From positions 1-49,302 of the IMG/VR virus record IMGVR_UViG_3300032286_001553: a stretch of 49,302 bases of DNA. One strand, written 5' to 3'. Positions 23,248-31,372 of the stretch are shown in pieces. The position numbers and the translations under genes are program-made. The DNA is from a virus. The notes under the pieces are model-generated. The model worked only from the letters and a program-made list of their open reading frames with translations. It had not been told where the DNA came from and searched no databases. How positions within the stretch are numbered: the stretch's first letter is position 1; every line of letters starts with the position of its first letter.

Positions 23248-24111
23248 ATGAGTGCTTTGAAAATGGCTAAGAAGTTTAGAAGTGAGAAAGAGTGTTTGGA
23301 GTTTTTGGAAGTAAAAAGATGGGGCAAAGAAATTAAATGTCCTTATTGTCAAAGCTTTAATGTGTCTACTCACAACGAAATAGGGCGGACTTCAAGACAT
23401 CAATGTTCTACTTGTAAAAAATCATTCTCGGTTTTAGTAGGGACTATTTTTGAAAGCTCAAAGCTATCATTGATTAAATGGTTCACTGCAATTGCAATTA
23501 TTATTGAGGCTAAAAAAGGTATATCTGCTTTGCAACTTTCAAGACACTTAGATGTAAATTATAAAACGGCTTGGGCTATTTCACATAAAATCCGTTCTGC
23601 AATGGCAAGTAAAAAACTTGAAATGTTTGGAGGTGTAGTGCAAATGGATGAGACTTATGTTTATACAGATAACGATGATAATGACAGAAGCGGACACGGA
23701 CGCAAGGCAAATACAAGCCCAGTAGTAGCAATTGCAAGCGAAGGCAATATTAAGGCTTTTCAAGTAAATGATATTAAAGCAGAGACTTTGTTTGACATTG
23801 CAAAAAAGCATATTGTAAAAGGCTCAACGCTTCACACGGATGCAAACCAATCTTATAAAAGATTTAATGGTATTTTTAATCACAAAGCAGTAAAACACTT
23901 GGCGGAGTTTGTGTCAAAAGCAGGGGTTCACACAAATATGGTTGAGGGGTTTTGGGGTTTGTTAAAAAGAGGCATTGAGGGTCAATTTCACCACATCTCA
24001 CAAAAATACCTTCAAAGCTATATTAACGAGTTTGAATTTAGATTTAATCGTAGAAAAATCAAAAGCGAAACTATTTTTGAAGAGTTGTTATTGAGGGGGC
24101 TGGGTTTATAA
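23248..24111 (+). CDS. ISXO2-like (IS1595 family) DDE transposase of IS-C
   Basis: This 287-residue transposase is a close relative of the IS-A enzyme, with the same start (MSALKMAKKF), zinc ribbon (CPYC and CSTC) and HTH. Its catalytic motifs are QMDETYVY, HTDANQSY and HTNMVEGFWGLLKRG. Differences concentrate in residues 24-55, the zinc-ribbon tip, which may reflect different end-binding. The two genes share their C-terminal end (LLLRGLG) almost exactly, after which the DNA of the elements diverges into different cargo. Confidence 0.93.
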   Translation: MSALKMAKKFRSEKECLEFLEVKRWGKEIKCPYCQSFNVSTHNEIGRTSRHQCSTCKKSFSVLVGTIFESSKLSLIKWFTAIAIIIEAKKGISALQLSRHLDVNYKTAWAISHKIRSAMASKKLEMFGGVVQMDETYVYTDNDDNDRSGHGRKANTSPVVAIASEGNIKAFQVNDIKAETLFDIAKKHIVKGSTLHTDANQSYKRFNGIFNHKAVKHLAEFVSKAGVHTNMVEGFWGLLKRGIEGQFHHISQKYLQSYINEFEFRFNRRKIKSETIFEELLLRGLGL

Positions 24112-25174
24112 GAGAGTTATATCTTGTTTGCAAGTTTTCTAACTCTTCTACAAATTCTTTTACATCTAAAAAATAACCAGCATATCCTTTTTGTAGTTTT
24201 TTAGCGTCTTTTGCGGAAACTAAAACAGCAAGATTACTTGAATTTGTTAATAATATTTCTTTTTCAATTTCTATATATCTTGCATTTGCCGCTTCTAACT
24301 CTTTTTTAGTAAATTCCTCTATTACAATTTGTTTGTTTATAGGATTTAAAATTAAAAGACAATATTCCGTTCCTTTTTTAAATTTACTTTCAAACGGATT
24401 GGATAAAATCATTATACTTTTTAAAGTTTTAATTGCGTCCAACTCTTTTTCGCTTTCTACAAACAATTTTAATAATGTCTTATCATTATACTCTCTATGC
24501 TCTATTAAAGTTTGTTGCTTTTCTATTCTTGCAAAATTTGAACTGATTATTGCAAAAAATTTGCTCCAGCCGTCATTACCAAAGCCAGACTTCAAGGATT
24601 GTTTTGTCATTATATCCATAGCTTCAACGGATGTAGCCCATAAATTTTGTAACCTTGTTCTTATTTGTAATTCAATTTTTAATCCTTTATATTTATCATC
24701 ATCGCTTTCAAAACTATATATTAAATGCAAACTTCTATAACCTCTACCTTGTTTTTCTTTTGGTTCTGCTATTCTATCCGTTTCATTAATTTTAGTAAAA
24801 GAAAAATTGGCTTTGGCATTGTCTAATTTATTTTTTAAGCTATAAACATCATTAATAGTTTCAACAACTGCCCTTATTCCACCAATATCTTGAAAAGAAG
24901 ATAAGCCTATATCGGGAAATCGCCTTGTTTTATCTATTATTGTTGGCATTCTTTTTAATCTTTGCACTATTGTTCTTTTGCCACTAAGTTTTTTAAAATG
25001 TATATGTAAATTTGTTCTCATTCTTATTAATGGAAGGAAATGCAAAGCCCTAAAATTATTCACAATATCAAATGCTTCTTGATTTTGTGTATTTTGCAAT
25101 AATGTTTTAGCTGCGTTATTTAATTCTTTTTTACTATTTCGCATTATACTTTTATAAAAACCATCACTCATCAT
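24071..25174 (-). CDS. IS-C cargo: RelA/SpoT-domain (ppGpp synthetase-like) protein
   Basis: The domain transfers pyrophosphate from ATP to GDP/GTP or, in toxic relatives, to other nucleotides or tRNA. This 367-residue protein has SGKRTIVQRLKR (64-75), FQDIGGIRAVV (94-104), GYRSLHLIY (145-153), ELQIRT (168-173) and WATSVEAMD (179-187). Those cover the synthetase nucleotide-binding and catalytic regions, and no hydrolase domain precedes them. About 170 C-terminal residues have no motif I know. The length and lack of regulatory domains resemble toxic small alarmone synthetases such as CapRel and FaRel, so a role in abortive infection or superinfection exclusion is plausible but unproven. No antitoxin gene is visible. 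The promoter puts the transcript start within a few bases of the ATG. Confidence 0.85.
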   Translation of the reverse strand: MMSDGFYKSIMRNSKKELNNAAKTLLQNTQNQEAFDIVNNFRALHFLPLIRMRTNLHIHFKKLSGKRTIVQRLKRMPTIIDKTRRFPDIGLSSFQDIGGIRAVVETINDVYSLKNKLDNAKANFSFTKINETDRIAEPKEKQGRGYRSLHLIYSFESDDDKYKGLKIELQIRTRLQNLWATSVEAMDIMTKQSLKSGFGNDGWSKFFAIISSNFARIEKQQTLIEHREYNDKTLLKLFVESEKELDAIKTLKSIMILSNPFESKFKKGTEYCLLILNPINKQIVIEEFTKKELEAANARYIEIEKEILLTNSSNLAVLVSAKDAKKLQKGYAGYFLDVKEFVEELENLQTRYNSLINPAPSITTLQK

Positions 25175-25175
25175 A

Positions 25176-25204
25176 AAACTAAAAAATTAAAAATTAATTG
25201 TCAA
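25176..25204 (-). promoter_or_regulatory. Promoter of the RelA/SpoT cargo gene
   Basis: On the minus strand, TTGACA (25199-25204), a 17-bp spacer and TAGTTT (25176-25181). The expected start falls at about 25169-25170, next to the ATGs at 25174 and 25171, so the message would be leaderless or nearly so. Confidence 0.55.
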
Positions 25205-25250
25205 TATAAAAAGCCCTTTTATGGATAATTACGAAAACATAACAATTCTT

Positions 25251-25327
25251 TGGCGGAAGTAACGGGACTCGAACCCGTAATTTTCTGCTGGATAGGCAGA
25301 CGTTCTAGCTAATTGAACTATACCTCC
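25251..25327 (-). tRNA. tRNA-Asp-like, anticodon AUC (atypical)
   Basis: Complete 77-nt cloverleaf with encoded CCA. Acceptor GGAGGTA/TACTTCC has one G-T pair. The D arm is GTTC/GAAC, the anticodon stem TCTGC/GCAGA, and the T arm ACGGG/CCCGT with TTCGAGT loop. The discriminator base is G. The anticodon loop is CTATCCA, so positions 34-36 read AUC with C at 37. Acceptor, D and T arms resemble tRNA-Asp, but bacterial tRNA-Asp has GUC and a purine at 37. It is antisense to the tail genes and 17 bp outside IS-C. It may be a working tRNA, a decayed one or a decoy. Confidence 0.85.
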
Positions 25328-25470
25328 AAAGTTAGAGTAATATAAAAATTACAAATGTCAATATATTAGATGCTAAAAAACTTTTAACAAAAAATATAAT
25401 TTTTGTTGACTTTTTATTAAAATAGTCTCAATTCTTTTTTGAGGATATAGGTTATGTTATTTTGGTAAAT

Positions 25471-26964
25471 ATGCCTATTGACGTATCTAATATAATCAAT
25501 GTTTCTTTAACCCAGCTTCCGTCTAGTGTAACCGAACAAAATGTAAATAATGTTGCATTACATACTATAGAATCTCCAATTGGTTGGTCTATTGGTGAAA
25601 AATATAGAGTATATGTAAACGCAAGAAGTGTTGCTACAGATTTTGGCACAAATTCTATTACATATAAACAAGCTAACGCTTTATTTTCGCAAAGTCCAAA
25701 TATTTTAACTGGAAACGGTAGTTTTATTGTAATTCCTTTTAACGGGGTATCTGCAACCTCTGGTCAATTTACTACTGCAAATATTTCTGCTAATTTAGCT
25801 GATATTATAGCAACAAATAGCGGCGATATAAAGATTACTTTAAATGGTACTGTTTTTAACTTAACTAATCTTGATTTTACTGCGTGTACAACTTTTAATG
25901 ATGTTGCCTCTGTAATCCAAGCTAGACTAACAAATGCAATAGTTACTGCAAACGGCGTAACTGGTTTTGTTATTAAATCTAAAAAAGTTGGCGCTAGTTC
26001 AACAGTTGCTATGGCAGCAGTCAGTGGAGGCACTGGTACAGATTTATCTGTTTCTGGTTATTTTAATGCTGTTAGCGGTGCAAAAGTTGACGGTGTAAAT
26101 GCAAGCGGTGAAACATTAATTGACAGTATTGAAGCTACCGAAACTTTAATTCAATACACTGGGGCTTTAACTAATCTTGACATGGAAAGCACTGCTATAG
26201 AATCTGTTGCAAGCGCTATACAATCCAGAAATATGATTTTCTTATATTCTATAACGGATACTAATGATATTGCAGGAATTGCTACAACAATAAAAGAAGC
26301 TAGTTTATTTAAAACTAGAATTTTATTTTATTCATCTGACGTTGCTTCAGGACGTTTATTTGTTGCGGCTTATGTTGGTAGAGGTTTTAGTGTTGATTTG
26401 AGTGGGTCAAATACTTCTATTACAATGAATTTAAAAACATTAACTACTATATCACCAGACCCTATATTTAACACAACGTTAAGTCAAACATTATATACTC
26501 AATTACAAGCTGCTGGCGTTGATTTTTATTCACAATACGGAGCTTATTCTTGTACTTTTTCAACTGGAGCTAATAATTATTTTGATAATGTTTACGCACA
26601 GATTGCAATTAAATTTGCTTTAGAAGCGGCGGGTTTTAATTATTTAGCTACTACTACCACTAAAATACCTCAAACAGAAGAGGGAATGGATGGATTAAAA
26701 GGAGCTTATAGAAATGTTTTAGAAAGATTTAAAACTACTGGTTATATTGCTGCTGGTTTATCATGGAACTCTAGCGAAACATTTGGCAACCCTGTAATAT
26801 TAAAACAGAATGTTACGGACATTGGTTATTATGTATATAGTCAACCAATTGCTTCGCAATCTCAAATTGACCGTACAAATAGAATTGCTCCAGTTGTACA
26901 AATGGCTATTAAATTTGGCGGTGCAATACAAAAATCAGATGTTATTGGTATTATTGAAGCATAA
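25471..26964 (+). CDS. Tail sheath protein (DUF3383 type)
   Basis: The ATG at 25471 (MPIDVSNIINVSL) is chosen over a TTG three codons earlier. The 497-residue protein forms the contractile sheath. It has the N-terminal domain with SIGEKYRVYVNA and a variable middle of beta strands. The DUF3383 C-terminal half shows ILFYSSDVASGRLFVAAYVGRG-type strands, GVDFYSQYGAY, QTEEGMDGLKGAYRNVLERF and a final DRTNRIAPVVQMAIKFGGAI. It is followed 2 bp later by the tube gene. Confidence 0.9.
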   Translation: MPIDVSNIINVSLTQLPSSVTEQNVNNVALHTIESPIGWSIGEKYRVYVNARSVATDFGTNSITYKQANALFSQSPNILTGNGSFIVIPFNGVSATSGQFTTANISANLADIIATNSGDIKITLNGTVFNLTNLDFTACTTFNDVASVIQARLTNAIVTANGVTGFVIKSKKVGASSTVAMAAVSGGTGTDLSVSGYFNAVSGAKVDGVNASGETLIDSIEATETLIQYTGALTNLDMESTAIESVASAIQSRNMIFLYSITDTNDIAGIATTIKEASLFKTRILFYSSDVASGRLFVAAYVGRGFSVDLSGSNTSITMNLKTLTTISPDPIFNTTLSQTLYTQLQAAGVDFYSQYGAYSCTFSTGANNYFDNVYAQIAIKFALEAAGFNYLATTTTKIPQTEEGMDGLKGAYRNVLERFKTTGYIAAGLSWNSSETFGNPVILKQNVTDIGYYVYSQPIASQSQIDRTNRIAPVVQMAIKFGGAIQKSDVIGIIEA

Positions 26965-26966
26965 TT

Positions 26967-27422
26967 ATGGGAGTTATTACACTTACATCAAAAGACACTA
27001 TAAAAATAAGAGGTAGGGTTATGGAAATGTCTGGTGACGGCGATGTTGCTGTTCTTACGTTTCCAAACGAATTAAATACTGTCAAAGTTGGTAAAAATGG
27101 CAACGCAATTGTTTCTTTTAACGAACAGGGAAGAATATGTCAATTAGACTTTATGCTTTTAAAAAACACTGCAGACGATAGATATTTAAACTCAGAATGG
27201 CTTTCTTATATGAGAGACCCAATTAGATTTGTTGCTTTTCCTGCTGAAATAGTAAGATCTAGTGGTGATGGTCAAGGAAACGTAATACAAGAAATTTATT
27301 TAATGTCTTTTGGCGTACCAAGACAAAATATTGATGCTAAAAGTAACGTAGAAGGTGATACTGAGCAAGCAAAAGCAATTTATAAATTTACGTTTGTAAG
27401 CGCTCCAAGAATTATTTCATAA
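26967..27422 (+). CDS. Tail tube protein (DUF3277 type)
   Basis: This 151-residue protein forms the inner tube through which DNA passes. TLTSKDTIKIRGRVM, VAVLTFPNELNTVKVGKNGN, GRICQLDFMLLKNTADDRYL and the final IYKFTFVSAPRII fit the family. Its place directly after the sheath is standard. Confidence 0.88.
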   Translation: MGVITLTSKDTIKIRGRVMEMSGDGDVAVLTFPNELNTVKVGKNGNAIVSFNEQGRICQLDFMLLKNTADDRYLNSEWLSYMRDPIRFVAFPAEIVRSSGDGQGNVIQEIYLMSFGVPRQNIDAKSNVEGDTEQAKAIYKFTFVSAPRIIS

Positions 27423-27429
27423 TAATATT

Positions 27430-27828
27430 ATGCAAAGCCAAATCGAAACTTTTGTTACTAAAATTGATATAAAATATCTTAACAATGCTGAAATAGAAAT
27501 TCACGAAGCAGATTTTGAAACCCAAGACGCTTTACACCAAGCTATTTTTGAAGCTTTAAAAAGTTGTTCAAGTGTTGGCGAGATAGTAGCAACAATTGCA
27601 AGTGATAAAAAAGTAAATGATTTATTATGGAAGTGTTTAGCAAGATGTACTTACAATAAGGTCAAAATTACTAAAGATATTTTTGATAATAAGGAATATA
27701 GAGTTAATTATTATCCAATTAAAATAGCATGTTTAAGAGAAAATATTCTTCCTTTTTTGCCAGCCCTTATTTTGATGTTAAGCAATATTCAATCGGAGAA
27801 GGAACAGTCAAACCAAGAGTTGAAATAA
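27430..27828 (+). CDS. Tail assembly chaperone, zero-frame product
   Basis: This 132-residue acidic helical protein lies between the tube and tape measure genes, where tailed phages encode a pair of assembly chaperones (lambda G and GT). It contains a slippery T TTT TTG heptamer at 27753-27759 in the correct phase, and a -1 extension frame overlaps its 3' end. It would coat the tape measure protein and recruit tube subunits. Confidence 0.8.
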   Translation: MQSQIETFVTKIDIKYLNNAEIEIHEADFETQDALHQAIFEALKSCSSVGEIVATIASDKKVNDLLWKCLARCTYNKVKITKDIFDNKEYRVNYYPIKIACLRENILPFLPALILMLSNIQSEKEQSNQELK

Positions 27829-27992
27829 GGGCAACTAATAAGGATTTAATTGTATTGACGGTTAGTAAAAATTACTCGCTTTCCCCTTTAACAATACTAG
27901 CTCAGCCTGCATCTTGGGTGTTTAAAATGTATCAATATGTTGTTTTTGAAAGCGATTATCAAAAAGCTATTTATTCTTTAAATAAACAATGA
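27729..27992 (+). CDS. Tail assembly chaperone, -1 frameshift extension
   Basis: This frame is probably not translated alone. A -1 slip at 27753-27759 joins the zero-frame protein at Phe/Leu 109-110 to FFASPYFDVKQYS and on to YQKAIYSLNKQ. That gives a 187-residue fusion spanning 27430-27992. The extension is about 80 residues and ends overlapping the tape measure ATG as ATGA. The arrangement matches lambda GT-type fusions. An independent start at 27729 cannot be excluded. Confidence 0.8.
   Translation: MFKRKYSSFFASPYFDVKQYSIGEGTVKPRVEIRATNKDLIVLTVSKNYSLSPLTILAQPASWVFKMYQYVVFESDYQKAIYSLNKQ
27753..27759 (+). promoter_or_regulatory. Programmed -1 frameshift site, T TTT TTG
   Basis: The zero-frame codons are CCT TTT TTG, giving the canonical X XXY YYZ heptamer. 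After a one-base slip the codons TTT TTT GCC lead directly into the extension frame. I did not identify a strong downstream stem. Confidence 0.8.
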
Positions 27993-29308
27993 ACGTGTTA
28001 GATGAGTTATTTGTAACATTAGGAGTTAAAACAGATTCTAAAGGGTTAAACGATGCAATAAAAGGATTTCAAATTTTAAGAAATAATATTGCTTTGATTG
28101 GTGGCGTTTCGGTAGCTGCATTATTCGGTGTAAAAAAATTTGTTGACGGAACTGTTAATAGCGTTGCAGCACTAAATAATCTTAACCAACAAACGGGCTT
28201 ATCAATAGATAAATTACAAAAATGGAGTCAAGTTGCCCAATTATCAAATTTGAGTATTTCTGCCGAGCAAGCAACAAATTCAATAGCAACTTTGCAAAAA
28301 AATCTTGCTGCAATTCACATGGGTCAAGGCAATATAGCTCCATTTCAATTATTAGGTTTGGATGTTAATACGGATGCTTTTGGTATTTTAGAACAACTAA
28401 GGGGTAAAATAGGAAAATTAAACAACGCTACTGCTACTAATTTAATTTCTCAATTAGGCTTAAATCCTGAATTTCTAAGCGTTTTAAAACTTTCTCGTGC
28501 TGAATTTGATAAACTTGGCGCAAATAGATTTCTTAACGGAAAGCAAAGACAAGATATTATTGCTTTAGGTACTACATTAAAACAAATTACTTTAGAATTT
28601 AAAATTTTAAAAGACCAAGCGGTCGCAAAATTAGCTCCTGAGCTTACAAAATTAACACAAGGGTTTTTTAAATGGATGACTCAAAATGGTAATAAAATTA
28701 TTGATGTTATAACTGGAATTGTAAGGGGAATGAGTGTTTTTTCATCTACTATAGGTAATGTTATTAGTATGTTATCTGTCTTTGTAGAAAAAATTACAGG
28801 AGTTGAAAATGGGTTAAAAGTTTTAGCAACTATTGCTATTGGTTTAGGTTTAGCATTTTCTCCGATTTTAACTACATTAGGTTTAATTGTAGGTTTGTTA
28901 GACGATATAGCAGTTTGGAAAAAAGGCGGTCAAAGTTTATTAGGTAACATTTTTGGTGATTATAATTCATCAAAAGTTGGTAAATTTTTTCAATCTACGG
29001 CAAAAGAAGGTAAAAAACAAACTTTTGATGGTAATATACATATGGATGAAAATTTACCTGGTACTAAATTAGTAAGAAAAATACAACATTTATTTCAAGG
29101 TGATAAAGATGTACAAAAACAAGCTACAGATCCATTTATTAATAGATATATAACCTCTACTATACCAGGACAAAATACAAAAAATAATAATGTAAGTAAT
29201 AATATTACAATGAATATTCAAGGTACGGGTAGTCCAGAAGACACCGCACATTTTGTTGTACAAGAATTAGAGCGTACGCAATTAAAATATGCAAACTATG
29301 CAAAATAA
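27989..29308 (+). CDS. Tape measure protein
   Basis: This 439-residue protein sets tail length. It starts with DELFVTLGVKTDSKGLNDAI (typical of DUF3383-phage tape measures), then has a hydrophobic segment GGVSVAALFGVKK, long helices (about 55-230) and a second hydrophobic block (about 275-305: VLATIAIGLGLAFSPILTTL). The Asn-rich tail includes ITMNIQGTGSPEDTA. It is short for a tape measure, predicting a tail of only about 60-70 nm if the common 1.5 angstrom per residue holds. It overlaps the chaperone extension and the next gene. Confidence 0.85.
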   Translation: MNVLDELFVTLGVKTDSKGLNDAIKGFQILRNNIALIGGVSVAALFGVKKFVDGTVNSVAALNNLNQQTGLSIDKLQKWSQVAQLSNLSISAEQATNSIATLQKNLAAIHMGQGNIAPFQLLGLDVNTDAFGILEQLRGKIGKLNNATATNLISQLGLNPEFLSVLKLSRAEFDKLGANRFLNGKQRQDIIALGTTLKQITLEFKILKDQAVAKLAPELTKLTQGFFKWMTQNGNKIIDVITGIVRGMSVFSSTIGNVISMLSVFVEKITGVENGLKVLATIAIGLGLAFSPILTTLGLIVGLLDDIAVWKKGGQSLLGNIFGDYNSSKVGKFFQSTAKEGKKQTFDGNIHMDENLPGTKLVRKIQHLFQGDKDVQKQATDPFINRYITSTIPGQNTKNNNVSNNITMNIQGTGSPEDTAHFVVQELERTQLKYANYAK

Positions 29309-30110
29309 TACTAATACTTCGGCAACTGATTCAACATTAACCAATTTATCCGCTCAATTTAATAAAGGTAAAAATTTTGTAAGTCAATATTTAGTAATTC
29401 CCAAAAACAACGAGGGTATTAGTGGGTTAAAATTTGATGTAGAGTTAACCCACGAAATAAATATTCAATGTGATGTAACCGATCACTATATTGAAGACAA
29501 TACTACCTTACAAGACCATGTTGCAATTAAACCTACTCAAATTACATTAACAGGATATGTTGGTGAGTTAGTTTATACAGGACCAAGTTTATTTACCGAA
29601 GCCTTAGTGCAGGCAAACGAAAGACTGGGTTTACTCAGTGCGTATTTACCCAACTTTTCTAAAGGTATGGCTCAAAAAATTAATGCACTTGCATTACAAA
29701 TTAGAAATACATTAGCAGTTGTGCAAGCAGCAGCAAACGTAGGTGTAAATTTAATTAGTTTATTTCGTAAAAAAAGTGCTACGCCAAATAATCAAACTTT
29801 GTATACAAACATTATAAGAAGTTTTATTGCAAACAAAACTTTAGTAACGGTAGCAACCCCTCACGGAGGTTTATATTATAATATGATTATTACAAACGCA
29901 AATTTAATATCAAATGAAGACAGCTTAGGGTATATGCAGGCTAGTATTACACTAAAACAAATTAGGGTTGCAAGAACTATTTACACTAACTTAGACCCCT
30001 CTAAATACCAAGGTCGTGCGTCTAACCAAATTAGCCAAACATCTAATAACGGTCAAGCAAACGGAACTCAAGTAACAGATAGAAGTGCATTGTTTGCAGT
30101 ATTCGGATGA
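29289..30110 (+). CDS. Putative baseplate / tail hub protein
   Basis: This 273-residue protein follows the tape measure, where phages carry a distal tail or LysM-type hub protein. The core has FVSQYLVIPKNNEG, ELTHEINIQCDVTDHYIED and TQITLTGYVGELVY. A conserved-looking TVATPHGGLYYNMIITN strand pair and TLKQIRVARTIY follow, then a low-complexity Asn/Gln-rich tail. The exact family name is uncertain; a baseplate position is supported by the neighbours. It overlaps the tape measure gene by 20 bp and the next gene by 4 bp. Confidence 0.65.
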   Translation: MQTMQNNTNTSATDSTLTNLSAQFNKGKNFVSQYLVIPKNNEGISGLKFDVELTHEINIQCDVTDHYIEDNTTLQDHVAIKPTQITLTGYVGELVYTGPSLFTEALVQANERLGLLSAYLPNFSKGMAQKINALALQIRNTLAVVQAAANVGVNLISLFRKKSATPNNQTLYTNIIRSFIANKTLVTVATPHGGLYYNMIITNANLISNEDSLGYMQASITLKQIRVARTIYTNLDPSKYQGRASNQISQTSNNGQANGTQVTDRSALFAVFG

Positions 30111-30460
30111 AACAAATTACAGAACTTACTAACCAACCAAATCAAAAATATACTATTGTTTTAGACAATAACGAAACTGTTGATTTGGTATTAACGTATA
30201 GCGATAATCAACAATGTTGGTTTTGTGATATTAATTATAAACAAGATACATTTATTTGTAACGGAATACGTGTAGTATCGTCGCCTAATATTTTACACCA
30301 ATGGAAAAATGTTATTCCCTTTGGTATTGCTATTATTACAAATGATAAAACTGACCCTTATTTTATTAATGATTTTAGTACAAATAGAGTAGGTTTATTT
30401 ATTTTAAATGCGGATGATGTTGATTTTGTTAGTAGTAATTATATTAATATTTTAACATGA
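30107..30460 (+). CDS. Baseplate plug protein
   Basis: The protein is 117 residues. QQCWFCDINYKQDTFICNGIR, SSPNILHQWKNVIPFGIAI and DPYFINDFSTNRVGLFIL match the small phage baseplate plug family, which closes the tube at the baseplate. ATGA overlaps join it to both neighbours, indicating tight coupling. Confidence 0.8.
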   Translation: MKQITELTNQPNQKYTIVLDNNETVDLVLTYSDNQQCWFCDINYKQDTFICNGIRVVSSPNILHQWKNVIPFGIAIITNDKTDPYFINDFSTNRVGLFILNADDVDFVSSNYINILT

Positions 30461-31371
30461 TTAGGTTTAATAGACAATATAAATTATTTGTACAGACCGC
30501 CAACTCTCAAGTTGTTGGTAATAATATTGTTGTACCACAAAACGGATATTTATTAATTCAAAACCCTTTTACAATTGAATTTGATATTACAAGAGATACG
30601 AGTGCGACTGTAAACCAAGCTATTATAAAAGTATACAATTTAAACCCGACAAATAGAAACCTTATTTTTAAAGATAGATATTCTATGGTCGATAACGGTT
30701 CTGGAACTGGTTATAAAGAAATTATTTTAGAAGTTGGTTATAATAATCAATATTCCACAGTATTTAGAGGGCAAATACAACAAGCTTATTCTTATAGAAA
30801 TGGCGTTGATATGATTACTTATATACAAGCTTTTGATGGCGGTTATGCAACTTCAAACGCTAATATTACACAATCTTTTGCCGCTGGTACGTTAAAAGAT
30901 CAAATTTTTGATAGTTTATCTCAATTGTTGCCGAATATATCAAAAAATAAATACACTCCGTCTACGGATACAATACAAAGAGGAGTTACATATAATGGTA
31001 ATATATGGAATTTTTTACAAAGAGATTATCAAAACGAAGTATTTATTGATAATGGTACGTTATATAAATTAAAAATCAACGAAGGTACGAAAGCGTTAAT
31101 ACAAGTTATAAGTGCTGAAACTGGATTGCTTGCAACTCCTTTACGTCAAAATACAAATTTAACTGCAGAGACTATATTAGAACCACGAGTTCAAGTGGGA
31201 AATATTGTAGAATTAAATTCTACAACTAACCCGTCTTTTAACGGTCAATATAAAGTTATTGGTATAAAGCATAGTGGTATTATCTCGGAAAGCGTTGGAG
31301 GTGATTGTAAAACAACCTTACAACTTTTTATAGGCTCTTATTTATTTGGTAATTTAATAACAATTGAGTAA
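30457..31371 (+). CDS. Baseplate hub protein
   Basis: This 304-residue protein has the hub architecture of small myophages. FTIEFDITRDTSATVNQAII and IKVYNLNPTNRNLIFK come first. A Gly-rich turn and IILEVGYNNQYSTVFRGQIQ follow, then a lysin-like middle and a C-terminal VGNIVELNSTTNPSFNG with YKVIGIKHSG. Its role corresponds to T4 gp27. It is 1 bp from the spike gene. Confidence 0.82.
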   Translation: MIRFNRQYKLFVQTANSQVVGNNIVVPQNGYLLIQNPFTIEFDITRDTSATVNQAIIKVYNLNPTNRNLIFKDRYSMVDNGSGTGYKEIILEVGYNNQYSTVFRGQIQQAYSYRNGVDMITYIQAFDGGYATSNANITQSFAAGTLKDQIFDSLSQLLPNISKNKYTPSTDTIQRGVTYNGNIWNFLQRDYQNEVFIDNGTLYKLKINEGTKALIQVISAETGLLATPLRQNTNLTAETILEPRVQVGNIVELNSTTNPSFNGQYKVIGIKHSGIISESVGGDCKTTLQLFIGSYLFGNLITIE

Positions 31372-31372
31372 T

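Larger units (their letters stand above)
23174..25234 (+). mobile_element. IS-C: ISXO2/IS1595-type element with RelA/SpoT cargo
   Basis: Perfect 23-bp terminal inverted repeats lie at 23174-23196 and 25212-25234. They closely match the right repeat of IS-A. A transposase (plus) and a RelA/SpoT-domain gene (minus) converge and overlap by 41 nt. Each gene has a TTGACW promoter box at or near the inner edge of its inverted repeat. No 8-bp duplication is visible: the flanks are GTTAAATA and AAACATAA. That hints at a deletion or recombination at one side. Confidence 0.9.

Noticed and set aside
25393-25461. Promoter for the sheath gene (TTGACT near 25404)
   Set aside because: A -35-like box is present, but no acceptable -10 at 16-18 bp.
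25764-26033. Minus-strand open frame of 89 codons within the sheath gene
   Set aside because: Antisense shadow of a well-supported sheath gene, with hydrophobic bias from complementing A/T-rich codons.
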